The notes: generated by a model from the sequence alone, not told the origin. A stretch of 64,000 bases of DNA from Bacteroidota bacterium (GCA_023426145.1 JAFABG010000025.1:124001-188000), one strand, 5' to 3'. Counted from the stretch's first letter, positions 55,257 to 63,964 are shown. Translations and numbers: made by a program.

Positions 55257-55724
55257 CTATTTAAAGTTAATTAAGTATTTAGTATATTTTATTTGCTCGT
55301 AAGCGAATGTTTCATCCTCCTCTTGAATTTTAGGGCGTTTAGAACCTTCAACTTTTAGTTTCTTCTGCACACCTAAAATGAATTTCTCTTCATCAGCATC
55401 TTTCAAAACCCCCGACAGTTTACGCCCGTCTCTAGTCATAACTTCAACCTCTTGGCCGATGTGGATATAATACTGCTGCAACACCTTAAAGGGTTGACCA
55501 ATACCAGCTGAGCCGACTTCCAGTTCATAATCTTCCTCTTCACGGTTCAGCTTCGATTCGATGAAGCGACTAAGCTCCACACAATCTTCTATCCAAACCC
55601 CTTCAGCATGGTCTATTTCGACCACGATCTTGTCATCCGGGCTCACAGTTACCTCTACCAGAAAGTAGTCTTTTCCTTCTAGCCACTCCTCAACAATCTG
55701 ACAAACAGTTTTCTTTTCTATCAT
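55257..55724 (-). CDS. rimP: Ribosome maturation factor RimP
   Basis: RimP helps assemble the 30S subunit. The 155-residue protein matches the family: FLVEVTVSPDDKIVVEIDHAEGVWIEDCVELSRFIESKLNREEEDYELEVGSAGIGQPFK contains the KH-like first domain (cited in pieces: VSPDDKIVVEID and ELEVGSAGIGQPF). A C-terminal Sm-like part follows. It is the first gene of rimP-nusA-infB. The promoter and a terminator-like hairpin lie directly upstream. Confidence 0.93.
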   Translation of the reverse strand: MIEKKTVCQIVEEWLEGKDYFLVEVTVSPDDKIVVEIDHAEGVWIEDCVELSRFIESKLNREEEDYELEVGSAGIGQPFKVLQQYYIHIGQEVEVMTRDGRKLSGVLKDADEEKFILGVQKKLKVEGSKRPKIQEEDETFAYEQIKYTKYLINFK

Positions 55725-55743
55725 TTATTAACTATATAAGAAT

Positions 55744-55767
55744 AAAAAAAGGAGCTTAATCGCCCCT
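55744..55767 (-). promoter_or_regulatory. Terminator-like hairpin in the rimP leader (possible attenuator)
   Basis: On the minus strand AGGGGC and GCTCCT pair (6 bp with one G-U) around a 6-base loop and are followed by seven T residues, 20 bases before the rimP ATG. It lies between the promoter and the gene, so it could act as an attenuator. The stem is short. Confidence 0.5.
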
Positions 55768-55790
55768 CCACCTTTCATCCGTTTCGGTTG

Positions 55791-55820
55791 CAAAGATACA
55801 AATAATCTATTCGACTACAA
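55791..55820 (-). promoter_or_regulatory. Promoter of the rimP-nusA-infB-suf cluster
   Basis: TATCTTTG (55798-55791) is an exact -7 box, with TTG (55820-55818) 19 bases upstream as the -33 box. The predicted leader is about 60 bases. Confidence 0.7.
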
Positions 55821-55895
55821 AACATTAAAGAAAAAAAGTATGAATTAACAATCCTATATTCGTATCTTTACAGCGCAATAAAAAAAACAGCAACT

Positions 55896-56291
55896 ATGGC
55901 ACATCGTCTCAATACAAACAAACAGTTTATGGTTGGTAATGGAATTCTCGCCTTTGCAGTGATTTTCGTAGTCGTAATCTTCATTTATATGAGTTTACGA
56001 TTACAACACAATGATCAAACCAATCGACATTTCATCGAAACTTATACAATCAATCTCGCCAAAGGCTTTACAGGGGATTCGATCTCTTTATTCGTAAATG
56101 ACAGTCTAATTGTTAGAAAAACGCTTTCGGAAAAAGTCTTCTCCATAAAAGTGACCCGATTTGCAGAACAAAGTGCATTGCTCATTGTAGACAATAAAAC
56201 AGAACAAGTTTTCACCTTTGACCTTAGTGAAAGTGGTGGAGATTATCAATTCGTGAAAGAAGAAGACGGAATCAGGTTATTAGCTAAATAA
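55896..56291 (+). CDS. Small single-pass membrane protein, unknown function
   Basis: The 131-residue protein has a short basic N terminus, one membrane helix (about 16-33: GILAFAVIFVVVIFIYMSL) and a roughly 95-residue domain outside it, with a strand-rich pattern (FTGDSISLFVNDSLIVRKTL, EQVFTFDLSES). It should be anchored in the inner membrane facing the periplasm. I recognise no family. A -7-like TATCTTTA is at 55863-55870. It is divergent from the rimP operon. Confidence 0.7.
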   Translation: MAHRLNTNKQFMVGNGILAFAVIFVVVIFIYMSLRLQHNDQTNRHFIETYTINLAKGFTGDSISLFVNDSLIVRKTLSEKVFSIKVTRFAEQSALLIVDNKTEQVFTFDLSESGGDYQFVKEEDGIRLLAK

Positions 56292-56309
56292 TAACAATTA
56301 TCCTAATCG

Positions 56310-57008
56310 TCAAATTTCCGTATAGTACTGTCGAAGTTCTTGCCTCAGATTCAAAGCCTTTCCGCCGGTGAATTGGTTTAATAAATTCCAAAATCGTACA
56401 CTATGATTCATCTCACGGGTATGACACAATTCATGTAGCAATACATAATCTATAAGATGAGAAGGCAATAAAATCATAAAACATGAAAGATTGATATTTT
56501 TATGAGCTGAACAACTTCCCCACCGACCGCGGCTAGAGTTTATCTTCACATCAGCATATTGCAAACTATATCGCTTTGACAAGGCCTCTAATCTAGAAGG
56601 AAGAATACTTTTTGCATTAAGTTTCATTGATTCAAGAATAACCTTCCTCAACCAATTCTGCAAATCTGGATCTTTAAAGTTTGCATGAGGTGGGCAAACA
56701 ATCTCCATTTCTCCTAATTTGGAGTTTGCTAGAAACTGCGTCCTCTGGCCTAAAGTTAGAGATAATTTAAAAAACTCGGCATCAATTCGATAATTTAAAT
56801 CAATAGGTGGACGAGCATTCAGCTTTCTTGAAACCAACAATTTACTACGAAGTTCATCCATTGCCCGTTTTACATCTTCAACAGTCGTCCCAGGAGGTAC
56901 AGTAACATGTATCGAATCATTCTTTGCACGAAAAACAAGACTCCGCGCACGCGGATTCACTCGTACAATTACTTCACCTAAGGTATCATCTTTAATCACT
57001 GTATCCAT
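56310..57008 (-). CDS. YgjP-like (DUF45) zinc metallopeptidase
   Basis: The 232-residue cytoplasmic protein has the zincin motif HELCH in LLHELCHTREMNHSVRFWNLL, with the downstream acidic/aromatic residues expected for the YgjP/DUF45 family. Upstream blocks VRVNPRARSLVFRAKNDSIHVTVPPG and RGRWGSCSAHKNINLSCFMILLP are also typical. The family is predicted to be zinc-dependent, and substrates are unknown. A consensus -7 box (57031-57038) is 23 bases upstream. Confidence 0.9.
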   Translation of the reverse strand: MDTVIKDDTLGEVIVRVNPRARSLVFRAKNDSIHVTVPPGTTVEDVKRAMDELRSKLLVSRKLNARPPIDLNYRIDAEFFKLSLTLGQRTQFLANSKLGEMEIVCPPHANFKDPDLQNWLRKVILESMKLNAKSILPSRLEALSKRYSLQYADVKINSSRGRWGSCSAHKNINLSCFMILLPSHLIDYVLLHELCHTREMNHSVRFWNLLNQFTGGKALNLRQELRQYYTEI

Positions 57009-57030
57009 ACGTCCTCCAAACTAACGTACG

Positions 57031-57038
57031 CAAAAGTA
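57031..57038 (-). promoter_or_regulatory. -7 box of the YgjP-like gene
   Basis: The minus strand reads TACTTTTG, an exact TAnnTTTG match 23 bases upstream of the ATG. Confidence 0.55.
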
Positions 57039-57142
57039 ATAAAAAAGAAGTAGTTTTATAAAATAAATGCATTCTAATGCAACTTTACAAAGCTTACCTC
57101 CGTCTAACAATCATAACTTCAATTATAAACTCAATATACATT

Positions 57143-57928
57143 ATGAAAAAAGACAGTTTATTTACATTAATGCTAGGAGTTCTAATCATGCTTACTACAT
57201 CCTCATGCATCAACGGCCCAATCATTAAAGGTAGCAAAAACTACATCACAAAGAAAACAACCTTAGAAAAATTCAATGTTGTTACTCTTTCTGGAAGCGC
57301 CAATATTATTTACCAACAAGACTCAAGCTCTCGCATCGAGATTTACGGTTCTGATAACATTATTGATATTATGAACGTAAAGGTTGATAAAGGAGAGCTT
57401 AATATAAAATTCAAGAAAAACGTACACATCGTAGATTTAGGGAAATTAGAGATTAAGATTTATTCACCTGATTTGAATCAGATGACCATCAATGGATCAG
57501 GAGGTATTCTCTTTGCCAACGGTATTCGTAGCCAAGAAGATCTTAAAGTCACAATTAACGGTTCAGGAAATCTGGCAGGAAGCTCATTTCAATGCAGAGA
57601 ATTATCACTCGCCATCCATGGTTCAGGAGACCTAAGACTGAAACAGATCAACTGCGAAGAATGTGACGCCAGCATTTCAGGGTCTGGAGACATCTCTCTC
57701 AACGGAAGCGCTAAAGAAGCATCATATTCTATCTCTGGTTCTGGCGATATCAAGGCCGCTGGATTAGAAGCAGTCACCGTATCGGCGAGAATCTCAGGAT
57801 CAGGAGATATAAGTTGCTTTGCAACTGACAAATTAGAAGGAGGAGTGAGTGGATCCGGTACAGTAGCTTATAAAGGTAATCCGCACTCTATCAATATTCC
57901 TCAAAAGAGACTTCGGAAGTTAGACTAA
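57143..57928 (+). CDS. DUF2807 (head GIN) lipoprotein
   Basis: From the ATG at 57143 the protein has 261 residues with a lipoprotein signal ending TTSSC. The rest is a repetitive beta-solenoid of DUF2807 type, with many copies of an SGSG-D/N motif (INGSGNL, IHGSGDL, ISGSGDI, VSGSGTV) at about 19-22-residue steps. Such proteins are common in Bacteroidota as putative adhesins or surface proteins, with no defined function. An extended frame from 57077 adds 22 residues before the signal peptide and is unlikely. It is followed by a terminator. Confidence 0.88.
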   Translation: MKKDSLFTLMLGVLIMLTTSSCINGPIIKGSKNYITKKTTLEKFNVVTLSGSANIIYQQDSSSRIEIYGSDNIIDIMNVKVDKGELNIKFKKNVHIVDLGKLEIKIYSPDLNQMTINGSGGILFANGIRSQEDLKVTINGSGNLAGSSFQCRELSLAIHGSGDLRLKQINCEECDASISGSGDISLNGSAKEASYSISGSGDIKAAGLEAVTVSARISGSGDISCFATDKLEGGVSGSGTVAYKGNPHSINIPQKRLRKLD

Positions 57929-57958
57929 TGGTGCTCTAAAACCACCTAAAGCATAAAA

Positions 57959-57983
57959 GGGCTACTGCATCACGCGGTAGCCC
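57959..57983 (+). terminator. Terminator after the DUF2807 gene
   Basis: GGGCTACTGC (57959-57968) and GCGGTAGCCC (57974-57983) form a 10-bp stem with one G-U and a 5-base loop. A moderately T-rich stretch follows. Confidence 0.7.
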
Positions 57984-58104
57984 ATTTATTTAGTTAGTTT
58001 ATTATAAAAATTTGAGAGAATTGAAAACTTCACAGTTTCGCTTTCAATGTTGTTTTAATTAAAGCACACTAACTATATTATATGTTTAAAGCAAATGAAA
58101 ATGT

Positions 58105-58581
58105 CTATTCTTTCATCACTTGTCCCTTGTTTATCTTGGCAAGGCTATCAGCCAATACCTGATCTGCCTTTACGTCATTCGACAAGGCTACCGAGGGTGT
58201 ATTTACTTGTTTACCTATAGTATCTGTAACCAACACACTTCCATCATCTCCTGTAAAAGAATGTTGCGCCACATTTCCCAATGTAAGAATCAAAATTACT
58301 GCTGCAGCAGCTTTGAATAACGGGATGAATCTCCCTCTGATTGTAATTTTCTTAGCTTTCACAACCGGAGTTTCCACCAAAGCTAAAACACGAGCATCAA
58401 ACGATTTATCCAAACCGACCTTTTGTTGATCCTGCTGGTAAACAAAAAGTTTTTTATAACGGACCAAGTGCGTAGGCACTTCTTCTTTTGTAAAGAAGTG
58501 GCGTAACTTTGCCTCCTCTTTCACGGAAGTCTCGCATTGCCAATATCGCTCTAAGAGCGTTTCTATATCTTTATAGTCCAT
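58105..58581 (-). CDS. Probable anti-sigma factor, single membrane helix
   Basis: From the ATG at 58581 the protein has 158 residues. The N-terminal part (MDYKDIETLLERYWQCETSVKEEAKLRHFF) resembles the cytoplasmic segment of Bacteroidota anti-sigma proteins. A hydrophobic helix (FIPLFKAAAAVILILTLGNVA, about residues 84-104) leads to a short periplasmic tail. Its start overlaps the end of the sigma gene by 11 bases, which supports a functional pair. It probably holds the sigma factor at the membrane. The signal is unknown. Confidence 0.75.
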   Translation of the reverse strand: MDYKDIETLLERYWQCETSVKEEAKLRHFFTKEEVPTHLVRYKKLFVYQQDQQKVGLDKSFDARVLALVETPVVKAKKITIRGRFIPLFKAAAAVILILTLGNVAQHSFTGDDGSVLVTDTIGKQVNTPSVALSNDVKADQVLADSLAKINKGQVMKE

Positions 58582-59080
58582 ATTCGTCAATTTCTAAATA
58601 CTTTTGTTTCACTTTTTGCCTAGCTCTAAACAGATTCACCTTAACTTGTTCTTCTGTCAGATTCAGAAGTGCTGCAATTTTTTTATAGCTTTCACCCTCC
58701 ACATCCCTTAATTGCATAATAAGTCTTTGCTTTTCGGGAAGCTCGTTCACCAATTTATTGATAATGTCCATTTTTTCATCATGAACCACTTGGTCATACG
58801 GGCTATTTGCATCAGGTTCTTCCTCCAATTCAGGAGTGAGTTCCAAGTTTTGAGCTTCTTTCTTTTGGCTTCTGTCTATTGCTAAATTCTTTGCAATAAT
58901 CAAGCAATATGCTTCTACCGAATCCAGCCGAGATAACTCATCGCGTTTATTCCACACTCTTATCATAGTGTCCTGAACGATATCCTCGGCTTCAGCCCTA
59001 TCTAAGGTTATTCTTAGAGCCAATCGAAAGAGTTTATCTTTCAACGGCAGAACATCGTTTCGGAAGCTAATCTTTTGCAT
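58571..59080 (-). CDS. ECF-family RNA polymerase sigma factor
   Basis: The 169-residue protein has sigma region 2 (LFRLALRITLDRAEAEDIVQDTMIRVWNK, with the polymerase-contact RAEAEDIVQD) and region 4 (LVNELPEKQRLIMQLRDVEGESYKKIAALLNLTEEQVKVNLFRARQKVKQ, an HTH for the -35 element). It lacks regions 1 and 3, as usual for ECF sigma factors. The anti-sigma gene overlaps its end. Its targets are unknown; the neighbouring DUF2807 gene is convergent, not downstream. Confidence 0.94.
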   Translation of the reverse strand: MQKISFRNDVLPLKDKLFRLALRITLDRAEAEDIVQDTMIRVWNKRDELSRLDSVEAYCLIIAKNLAIDRSQKKEAQNLELTPELEEEPDANSPYDQVVHDEKMDIINKLVNELPEKQRLIMQLRDVEGESYKKIAALLNLTEEQVKVNLFRARQKVKQKYLEIDEYGL

Positions 59081-59138
59081 CTCTATTTAAATGACGGGAC
59101 AGGATATCGAAAGTTACACCCAACCCCTACTTTTTTTA

Positions 59139-59912
59139 TTATTTTTTTATCCGTGTTCCTCCATGTCTATTTATTGCTGATGCTAAAGTTATTATAACTT
59201 CCTTAACTCCAGCATTAATAGCCTCAAAAGAATTTTCCAATTTAGGGATCATACCACCTTGAATAATACCATCAGTTACAAATTGTTCGAACTCTTTCCG
59301 AGTTATTTCAGGTATAACGCTCTCATCATCATTTTCATCCTTCAACACTCCTTTTTTCTCAAAGCAATAGACTAAAGTCACATCAAAGATTTCGGCTAAA
59401 GCTTTAGCTGTCTCTCCGGCTATTGTGTCGGCATTCGTATTAAGCATATGCCCATCTCCATCATGTGTGAGCGGCGCCATCACAGGCACTACCCCTTTAT
59501 GAATCAACTCAGCTAATAAAGAAGAATTTACTTTTTCAACATCACCCACAAAACCATAATCAACCTGTGCCACAGGACGCTTCACTGATTGAATCACATT
59601 CATATCTGCACCTGTAAGTCCAAGGGCATTAACACCACGTGATTGCAGTCCAGCAACGATATTCTTGTTTACCAGACCGGCATAGACCATAGTAACCACT
59701 TTCAAAGTTTCAGCGTCGGTAACTCGTCTACCATTTACCATCTTACTTTCAATTCCAAGTTGTGACGCGATTTTAGTAGCAGATCGACCGCCCCCATGTA
59801 CCAGAACCTTAGGTCCATCCAAAGCAGCAAAATCGTTTAACAACTGAAGAAGGGTGGCGTCCTCTTCTACGATTTTGCCACCCACCTTAATAACTGTTAG
59901 TTTTTCTCTCAT
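59139..59912 (-). CDS. argB: Acetylglutamate (or N-succinylglutamate) kinase
   Basis: ArgB phosphorylates the N-acylated glutamate in arginine synthesis. The 257-residue protein has the amino-acid kinase motifs VIKVGGKIVEE, KVLVHGGGRSATKIA, GLTGADMN, NTNADTIAGETAKAL and GGMIPKLENSFEAINAGV. In Bacteroides fragilis the pathway is known to use succinylated rather than acetylated intermediates, so the true substrate here may be N-succinylglutamate. It starts 55 bases after speA, with no promoter box seen between them. Confidence 0.93.
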   Translation of the reverse strand: MREKLTVIKVGGKIVEEDATLLQLLNDFAALDGPKVLVHGGGRSATKIASQLGIESKMVNGRRVTDAETLKVVTMVYAGLVNKNIVAGLQSRGVNALGLTGADMNVIQSVKRPVAQVDYGFVGDVEKVNSSLLAELIHKGVVPVMAPLTHDGDGHMLNTNADTIAGETAKALAEIFDVTLVYCFEKKGVLKDENDDESVIPEITRKEFEQFVTDGIIQGGMIPKLENSFEAINAGVKEVIITLASAINRHGGTRIKK

Positions 59913-59967
59913 TTTTATTCTATTCTAATCAGTTTACCAAATAAAAATCGGCCCGGAAAAATACCGG

Positions 59968-61860
59968 TTATTCTAAATAGGTATATCCATAAAGACCAGA
60001 ACGATAATTGGATAAGAATTCCTTTCCTTCTTCTAAGGAAATTTTCCCTTCTTTAACCGATTTCGTCACCCATGTTTCAAGTGTTCTCACCAACTTCTTA
60101 GGATTATATTGCACATAATCAAGAACCTCCGCAACAGTTTCTCCATCAATAATTTGCTCAATATTATATCCTTTTTCATTCACCGAGACATGCACAGCAT
60201 TGGTATCGCCAAATAAATTATGCATATCACCTAGAATTTCCTGATAAGCCCCAACTAAGAAAACAGCTAAATAATAAGGTTCTGTTCTCTTTAAACTGTG
60301 CACAGGTAGATAATGAGCAACATTTCGAGTAGAGATAAAATTTGCAACCTTCCCATCAGAATCACAAGTAATATCTTGCAATGTAGCAGCACGATCAGGC
60401 TTCTCGTCAAGTCGTTGAATTGGCATTATAGGGAAAATCTGATCGATTGCCCAAGAGTCAGGTAACGATTGAAACAAAGAGAAATTACAGAAATATTTAT
60501 CGGCAAGTAATTTTGAGAGTCCACGAAATTCATCTGGCGCATGTTTCAATCCATCAGCAATCTGATTGATTTCACGTGTAATAGACCAATACAGTCTTTC
60601 GATTTGTGCACGGGTCTTTAAATCAACAATTCCATGACTAAATAGATCAAGCGCTTCCTCTCTGATTTGCTGTGCATCATGCCAAGCTTCAAGCATTTTA
60701 TTTTGGTTCAAGCTATCCCATATGCCATACAACTCCTGAACGAGTTCATGAGCATCTGGTGCAATTTCTTCTTCATCATCCCATTCTGGAAGGGTAGCTG
60801 TTTCAAGCACCTCAAATATTAAAACAGAATGATGAGCTGTTAATGCACGACCACTCTCAGTGATTATATTCGGATGTGGAATCCCATTTTTATCACTAAC
60901 ATCGACCAAAGTCGAAATAGAGTCATTTACATATTCTTGAATCGAATAATTCACACTACCTTCACTGTTAGAAGAACGTGTTCCGTCATAGTCAACACCT
61001 AAACCGCCTCCAATATCAACAAACTCCACTTTAAAACCCATAGAATGGAGTTGAACATAAAACTGAGACGCTTCACGCAAGGCCGTCTTAATGCGACGAA
61101 TCTTGGTAACCTGGCTGCCAATATGAAAATGAATTAGCTTTAGACAACTTTTCAGGCCTTTACTTTCCATGTAATCAAGCGCCTCTAGAAGTTCACTCGA
61201 AGTAAGTCCAAACTTACTTGCATCACCTCCAGATTCTTCCCATTTTCCACTTCCCGAAGAAGCCAATTTGATACGGATTCCAATATTAGGTTGCACATTC
61301 AATTGCTTTGCCATCTTAGCAATAAGTTTCAACTCATTCATCTTCTCTACAACGAGGAAGATACGTTTACCCATTTTCTGAGCCAGCAAAGCCAATTCTA
61401 TATAACTTTCATCTTTATATCCATTGCAGATAATTAATGAGTCTGAGTCCGTATTGACTGCTATAACAGCATGAAGCTCTGGTTTGGAGCCAGCTTCAAG
61501 TCCCAGATTAAATTTCTTCCCATGACTAATGATTTCTTCTACCACAGGACGCATCTGATTCACTTTAATCGGATATATGATAAAGTTTTCCGCTTTATAA
61601 TCATACTCCTCGGCAGCCTGTTTAAAACAGGAAGACATTTTCTCGATGCGGTTATCTAGAATATCCGGGAAACGCAGCAACATAGGAGAAGCTACATCTC
61701 GCAACTGCAATTCGTCAACTAGCTGTTTCAAGTCGACAGAAACTCCATTTTTTCGCGGTGTAACAACTACATGACCTGCGTCATTAATACCAAAGTACGA
61801 AGTTCCCCAACCAGTAATATTGTAGAGCTCTTCAGAATCTTCAATACGCCACTTTCTCAT
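59968..61860 (-). CDS. speA: Biosynthetic arginine decarboxylase
   Basis: SpeA converts arginine to agmatine, the first step of a polyamine route. The 630-residue length and motifs fit the PLP-dependent fold III family: FIIYPIKVNQM contains the PLP lysine, with GLEAGSKPELHAVIAV, KLIHFHIGSQV, VDIGGGLGVDYDGT and PNIITESGRALTAHHSVLI. A conserved GDTNAVHVSV near the end completes it. It has its own -7 box (61900-61907). The neighbouring argB supplies arginine synthesis, so the pairing makes sense. Confidence 0.96.
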   Translation of the reverse strand: MRKWRIEDSEELYNITGWGTSYFGINDAGHVVVTPRKNGVSVDLKQLVDELQLRDVASPMLLRFPDILDNRIEKMSSCFKQAAEEYDYKAENFIIYPIKVNQMRPVVEEIISHGKKFNLGLEAGSKPELHAVIAVNTDSDSLIICNGYKDESYIELALLAQKMGKRIFLVVEKMNELKLIAKMAKQLNVQPNIGIRIKLASSGSGKWEESGGDASKFGLTSSELLEALDYMESKGLKSCLKLIHFHIGSQVTKIRRIKTALREASQFYVQLHSMGFKVEFVDIGGGLGVDYDGTRSSNSEGSVNYSIQEYVNDSISTLVDVSDKNGIPHPNIITESGRALTAHHSVLIFEVLETATLPEWDDEEEIAPDAHELVQELYGIWDSLNQNKMLEAWHDAQQIREEALDLFSHGIVDLKTRAQIERLYWSITREINQIADGLKHAPDEFRGLSKLLADKYFCNFSLFQSLPDSWAIDQIFPIMPIQRLDEKPDRAATLQDITCDSDGKVANFISTRNVAHYLPVHSLKRTEPYYLAVFLVGAYQEILGDMHNLFGDTNAVHVSVNEKGYNIEQIIDGETVAEVLDYVQYNPKKLVRTLETWVTKSVKEGKISLEEGKEFLSNYRSGLYGYTYLE

Positions 61861-61899
61861 TTTCTGTTATTCAAAGTTTTTTAGTAAATAATTAAGGGG

Positions 61900-61907
61900 C
61901 AAAAATA
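61900..61907 (-). promoter_or_regulatory. -7 box of speA
   Basis: The minus strand reads TATTTTTG, matching TAnnTTTG, 40 bases upstream of the ATG. Confidence 0.5.
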
Positions 61908-61972
61908 CTGATTTATCTACAGGTAGCCAATTAATTAGAAATTATTTCTTGCATGTCACATGTATATGCAAA

Positions 61973-62503
61973 TTATATACCTTTCACGAGGGCACACAAG
62001 CGCTGCAAAGAAGCGTCTATTTGCCAACGATCCTCAAGCTCATCCGCATTAAAAACGTACTGAGCCTGATGGTAGAAAGGCGCCCGTTTATGGAGCGCCT
62101 GAATAATAAATTCTTTAAGTTCCTCGTCGTTCTTACCCTGCAATATAGGTCGCTGATGCTTTGCCACCCGAAGCCGTTTGAATAAGACTTCCGGAGTTAC
62201 ATCAAGAAATACAGTTTTCCCAACCTCATTCATGAATTGCATATTATCGTAGAAGCATGGAGCACCACCACCAGTCGAAACAACCACATTCTCAAATGCC
62301 GCCACTTCATGAAGCATATTTCTTTCAATCTCTCGAAAACCATCTTCACCACGTTCTTGAAATAATTCGCCAACAGTTTTGTGAAAACGTTCTTCTATGT
62401 ACCAATCCAGATCGACAAACTGCAGATTCAGTTTCCGAGCTAAAGCCTTGCCTAAAGTTGTTTTTCCGGCTCCCATATAGCCGGTAAGGAAAATACGAAC
62501 CAT
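61973..62503 (-). CDS. aroK: Shikimate kinase
   Basis: AroK phosphorylates shikimate in the chorismate pathway for aromatic amino acids. The 176-residue protein has the Walker A motif GYMGAGKTT, the shikimate-binding FVDLDWYIEERF and FREIERNML, the STGGGAP loop and the lid-arginine segment HQRPILQGKN. The length is normal. A -7 box lies 20 bases upstream. The gap to speA is 112 bases and contains a separate speA box. Confidence 0.96.
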   Translation of the reverse strand: MVRIFLTGYMGAGKTTLGKALARKLNLQFVDLDWYIEERFHKTVGELFQERGEDGFREIERNMLHEVAAFENVVVSTGGGAPCFYDNMQFMNEVGKTVFLDVTPEVLFKRLRVAKHQRPILQGKNDEELKEFIIQALHKRAPFYHQAQYVFNADELEDRWQIDASLQRLCALVKGI

Positions 62504-62522
62504 AATTGATCAATTTTGCTCA

Positions 62523-62530
62523 CAAAATTA
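62523..62530 (-). promoter_or_regulatory. -7 box of aroK
   Basis: The minus strand reads TAATTTTG, matching TAnnTTTG, 20 bases upstream of the aroK ATG. Confidence 0.5.
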
Positions 62531-62585
62531 ATCAATTATGCTAAGTATCCTTCATATTCAATCCATTTCTGTTAGTTGAACAGAC

Positions 62586-63188
62586 TTATTTGAACACTTT
62601 TACCCTTCCTTCCAAAGGTTTATACTCTTTTTCTCCAGGTTGATTGCCTGGAATACCAAATGGCATTTCAGAAATAAGTTTCCAATTTTCTGGAAGCTCC
62701 CATTCACGACGTACTTCCTCATCAATCAATGGATTATAATGCTGCAAAGAAGCACCAAAACCTTTTTCTTCAAGCATTACCCAAACGGCTAATTGATGCA
62801 TCGCAGATGCTTGTAGTGACCAACCAGGAAAATTATCCTGATAGGGAGGAAAGGCTTCCTGAAGACCTTTCACTACAGCTTCATCCTCAAAAAACAACAC
62901 AGTTCCATACCCACAGGCAAACGACCCATCAATTTTCTCCACTGTCTTAGTAAACGCTTCCTCTGGTACAATCTTCTTCAAAGCCCCTTTTACGATACTC
63001 CAAAGCTTCTGATGTGAACTACCTAAAAGAAGTACTACACGAGTAGACTGTGAATTGAATGCCGAAGGCACGTGTTTAACTGCTAAGTCAATAATATCCT
63101 GTATCTCCTGATCAGAGACAGGTGATTGATTAGTAATTGAATAATAAGTGCGACGATGCACTAAAGCTTCACCAAAAGATCTTTCCAT
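62586..63188 (-). CDS. Nitroreductase-family FMN oxidoreductase
   Basis: The 200-residue protein has the nitroreductase fold signature: an N-terminal RRTYYSI with the FMN-phosphate-binding arginines, VKHVPSAFNSQSTRVVLLLG, and a C-terminal block EEKGFGASLQHYNPLIDEEV and MPFGIPGNQPGEKEYKPLEGRV. It resembles the small HBN/Frm2-type subgroup. The natural substrate is unknown. The divergent RNase H gene begins 137 bases away. Confidence 0.9.
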   Translation of the reverse strand: MERSFGEALVHRRTYYSITNQSPVSDQEIQDIIDLAVKHVPSAFNSQSTRVVLLLGSSHQKLWSIVKGALKKIVPEEAFTKTVEKIDGSFACGYGTVLFFEDEAVVKGLQEAFPPYQDNFPGWSLQASAMHQLAVWVMLEEKGFGASLQHYNPLIDEEVRREWELPENWKLISEMPFGIPGNQPGEKEYKPLEGRVKVFK

Positions 63189-63253
63189 AATTATTCCTTT
63201 CTTGATGTAATTCCTTAAACTTGTTGCTTATATTAACAAGCATACCCTCGAAC

Positions 63254-63285
63254 TTGTTCGATTTCGGAATATATTCGTACCTTCG
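63254..63285 (+). promoter_or_regulatory. Promoter of the RNase H gene
   Basis: TACCTTCG (63278-63285, one mismatch) has TTG (63254-63256) 21 bases upstream. It supports the ATG at 63326 over the frame's earlier start at 63221. Confidence 0.5.
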
Positions 63286-63325
63286 CACCGTCAAGGCTAT
63301 TGGCACAATTATTATCATCAAGGAA

Positions 63326-63964
63326 ATGGCAAAAAAAAAATACTACGTTGTTTGGGAAGGAGTAAGACCGGGTGTTTATACATCCTGGACGGATTGTCAG
63401 CTTCAAATAAAAGGATATGAAGGTGCTAAATATAAATCTTTCGATACCAAAGAAGAAGCTGAACATGCCTTAAATTCATCACCCTATGCCTATATAGGCA
63501 GACATACCAAGAAAAAACAAGAATCGAAGCAAGCAGATTCCTCTCAACTACCAGCCAATGTAATAGACAATAGTTTAGCTGTTGATGCAGCATGCAGTGG
63601 TAATCCCGGCCCCATGGAATATCGAGGAGTACACGTGGCCAGCCGCCAAGAAATTTTCCATTTTGGTCCTATGAAAGGGACCAATAATATCGGTGAGTTT
63701 CTCGGTATTGTCCATGGATTAGCCCTACTAAAACAAAAAGGATTTGACATGCCTATATATAGTGACAGCGTAAATGCCATCAGTTGGGTCCGACAAAAGA
63801 AATGCAAAACCAAACTTCCTAGAACCAAAGAAACTGAAGAATTGTTTAAAGTGATCGAACGGGCAGAGAAGTGGCTCAGAGAAAACACTTACACTACCCG
63901 AATTATCAAATGGGAAACCAAAGTCTGGGGAGAAATTCCAGCAGACTTCGGAAGAAAAGGTTAA
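63326..63964 (+). CDS. Ribonuclease HI with N-terminal viroplasmin domain
   Basis: From the ATG at 63326 the protein has 212 residues. The N-terminal viroplasmin/RNase H1 hybrid-binding domain (about 1-48) starts MAKKKYYVVWEGVRPGVYTSW and includes KGYEGAKYKSFDTKEEAEHAL. The RNase H domain (about 75-212) has catalytic acids in SLAVDAACSGNPG, NNIGEFLGIVHGLALL and PIYSDSVNAISWV, with a terminal ADFGRKG. It degrades RNA in RNA-DNA hybrids, complementing RNase HII in this same window. A -33/-7 pair upstream fixes the start. Confidence 0.93.
   Translation: MAKKKYYVVWEGVRPGVYTSWTDCQLQIKGYEGAKYKSFDTKEEAEHALNSSPYAYIGRHTKKKQESKQADSSQLPANVIDNSLAVDAACSGNPGPMEYRGVHVASRQEIFHFGPMKGTNNIGEFLGIVHGLALLKQKGFDMPIYSDSVNAISWVRQKKCKTKLPRTKETEELFKVIERAEKWLRENTYTTRIIKWETKVWGEIPADFGRKG

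Noticed and set aside
57077..57142. N-terminal extension of the DUF2807 lipoprotein
   Set aside because: It would place 22 residues before a well-formed lipoprotein signal.
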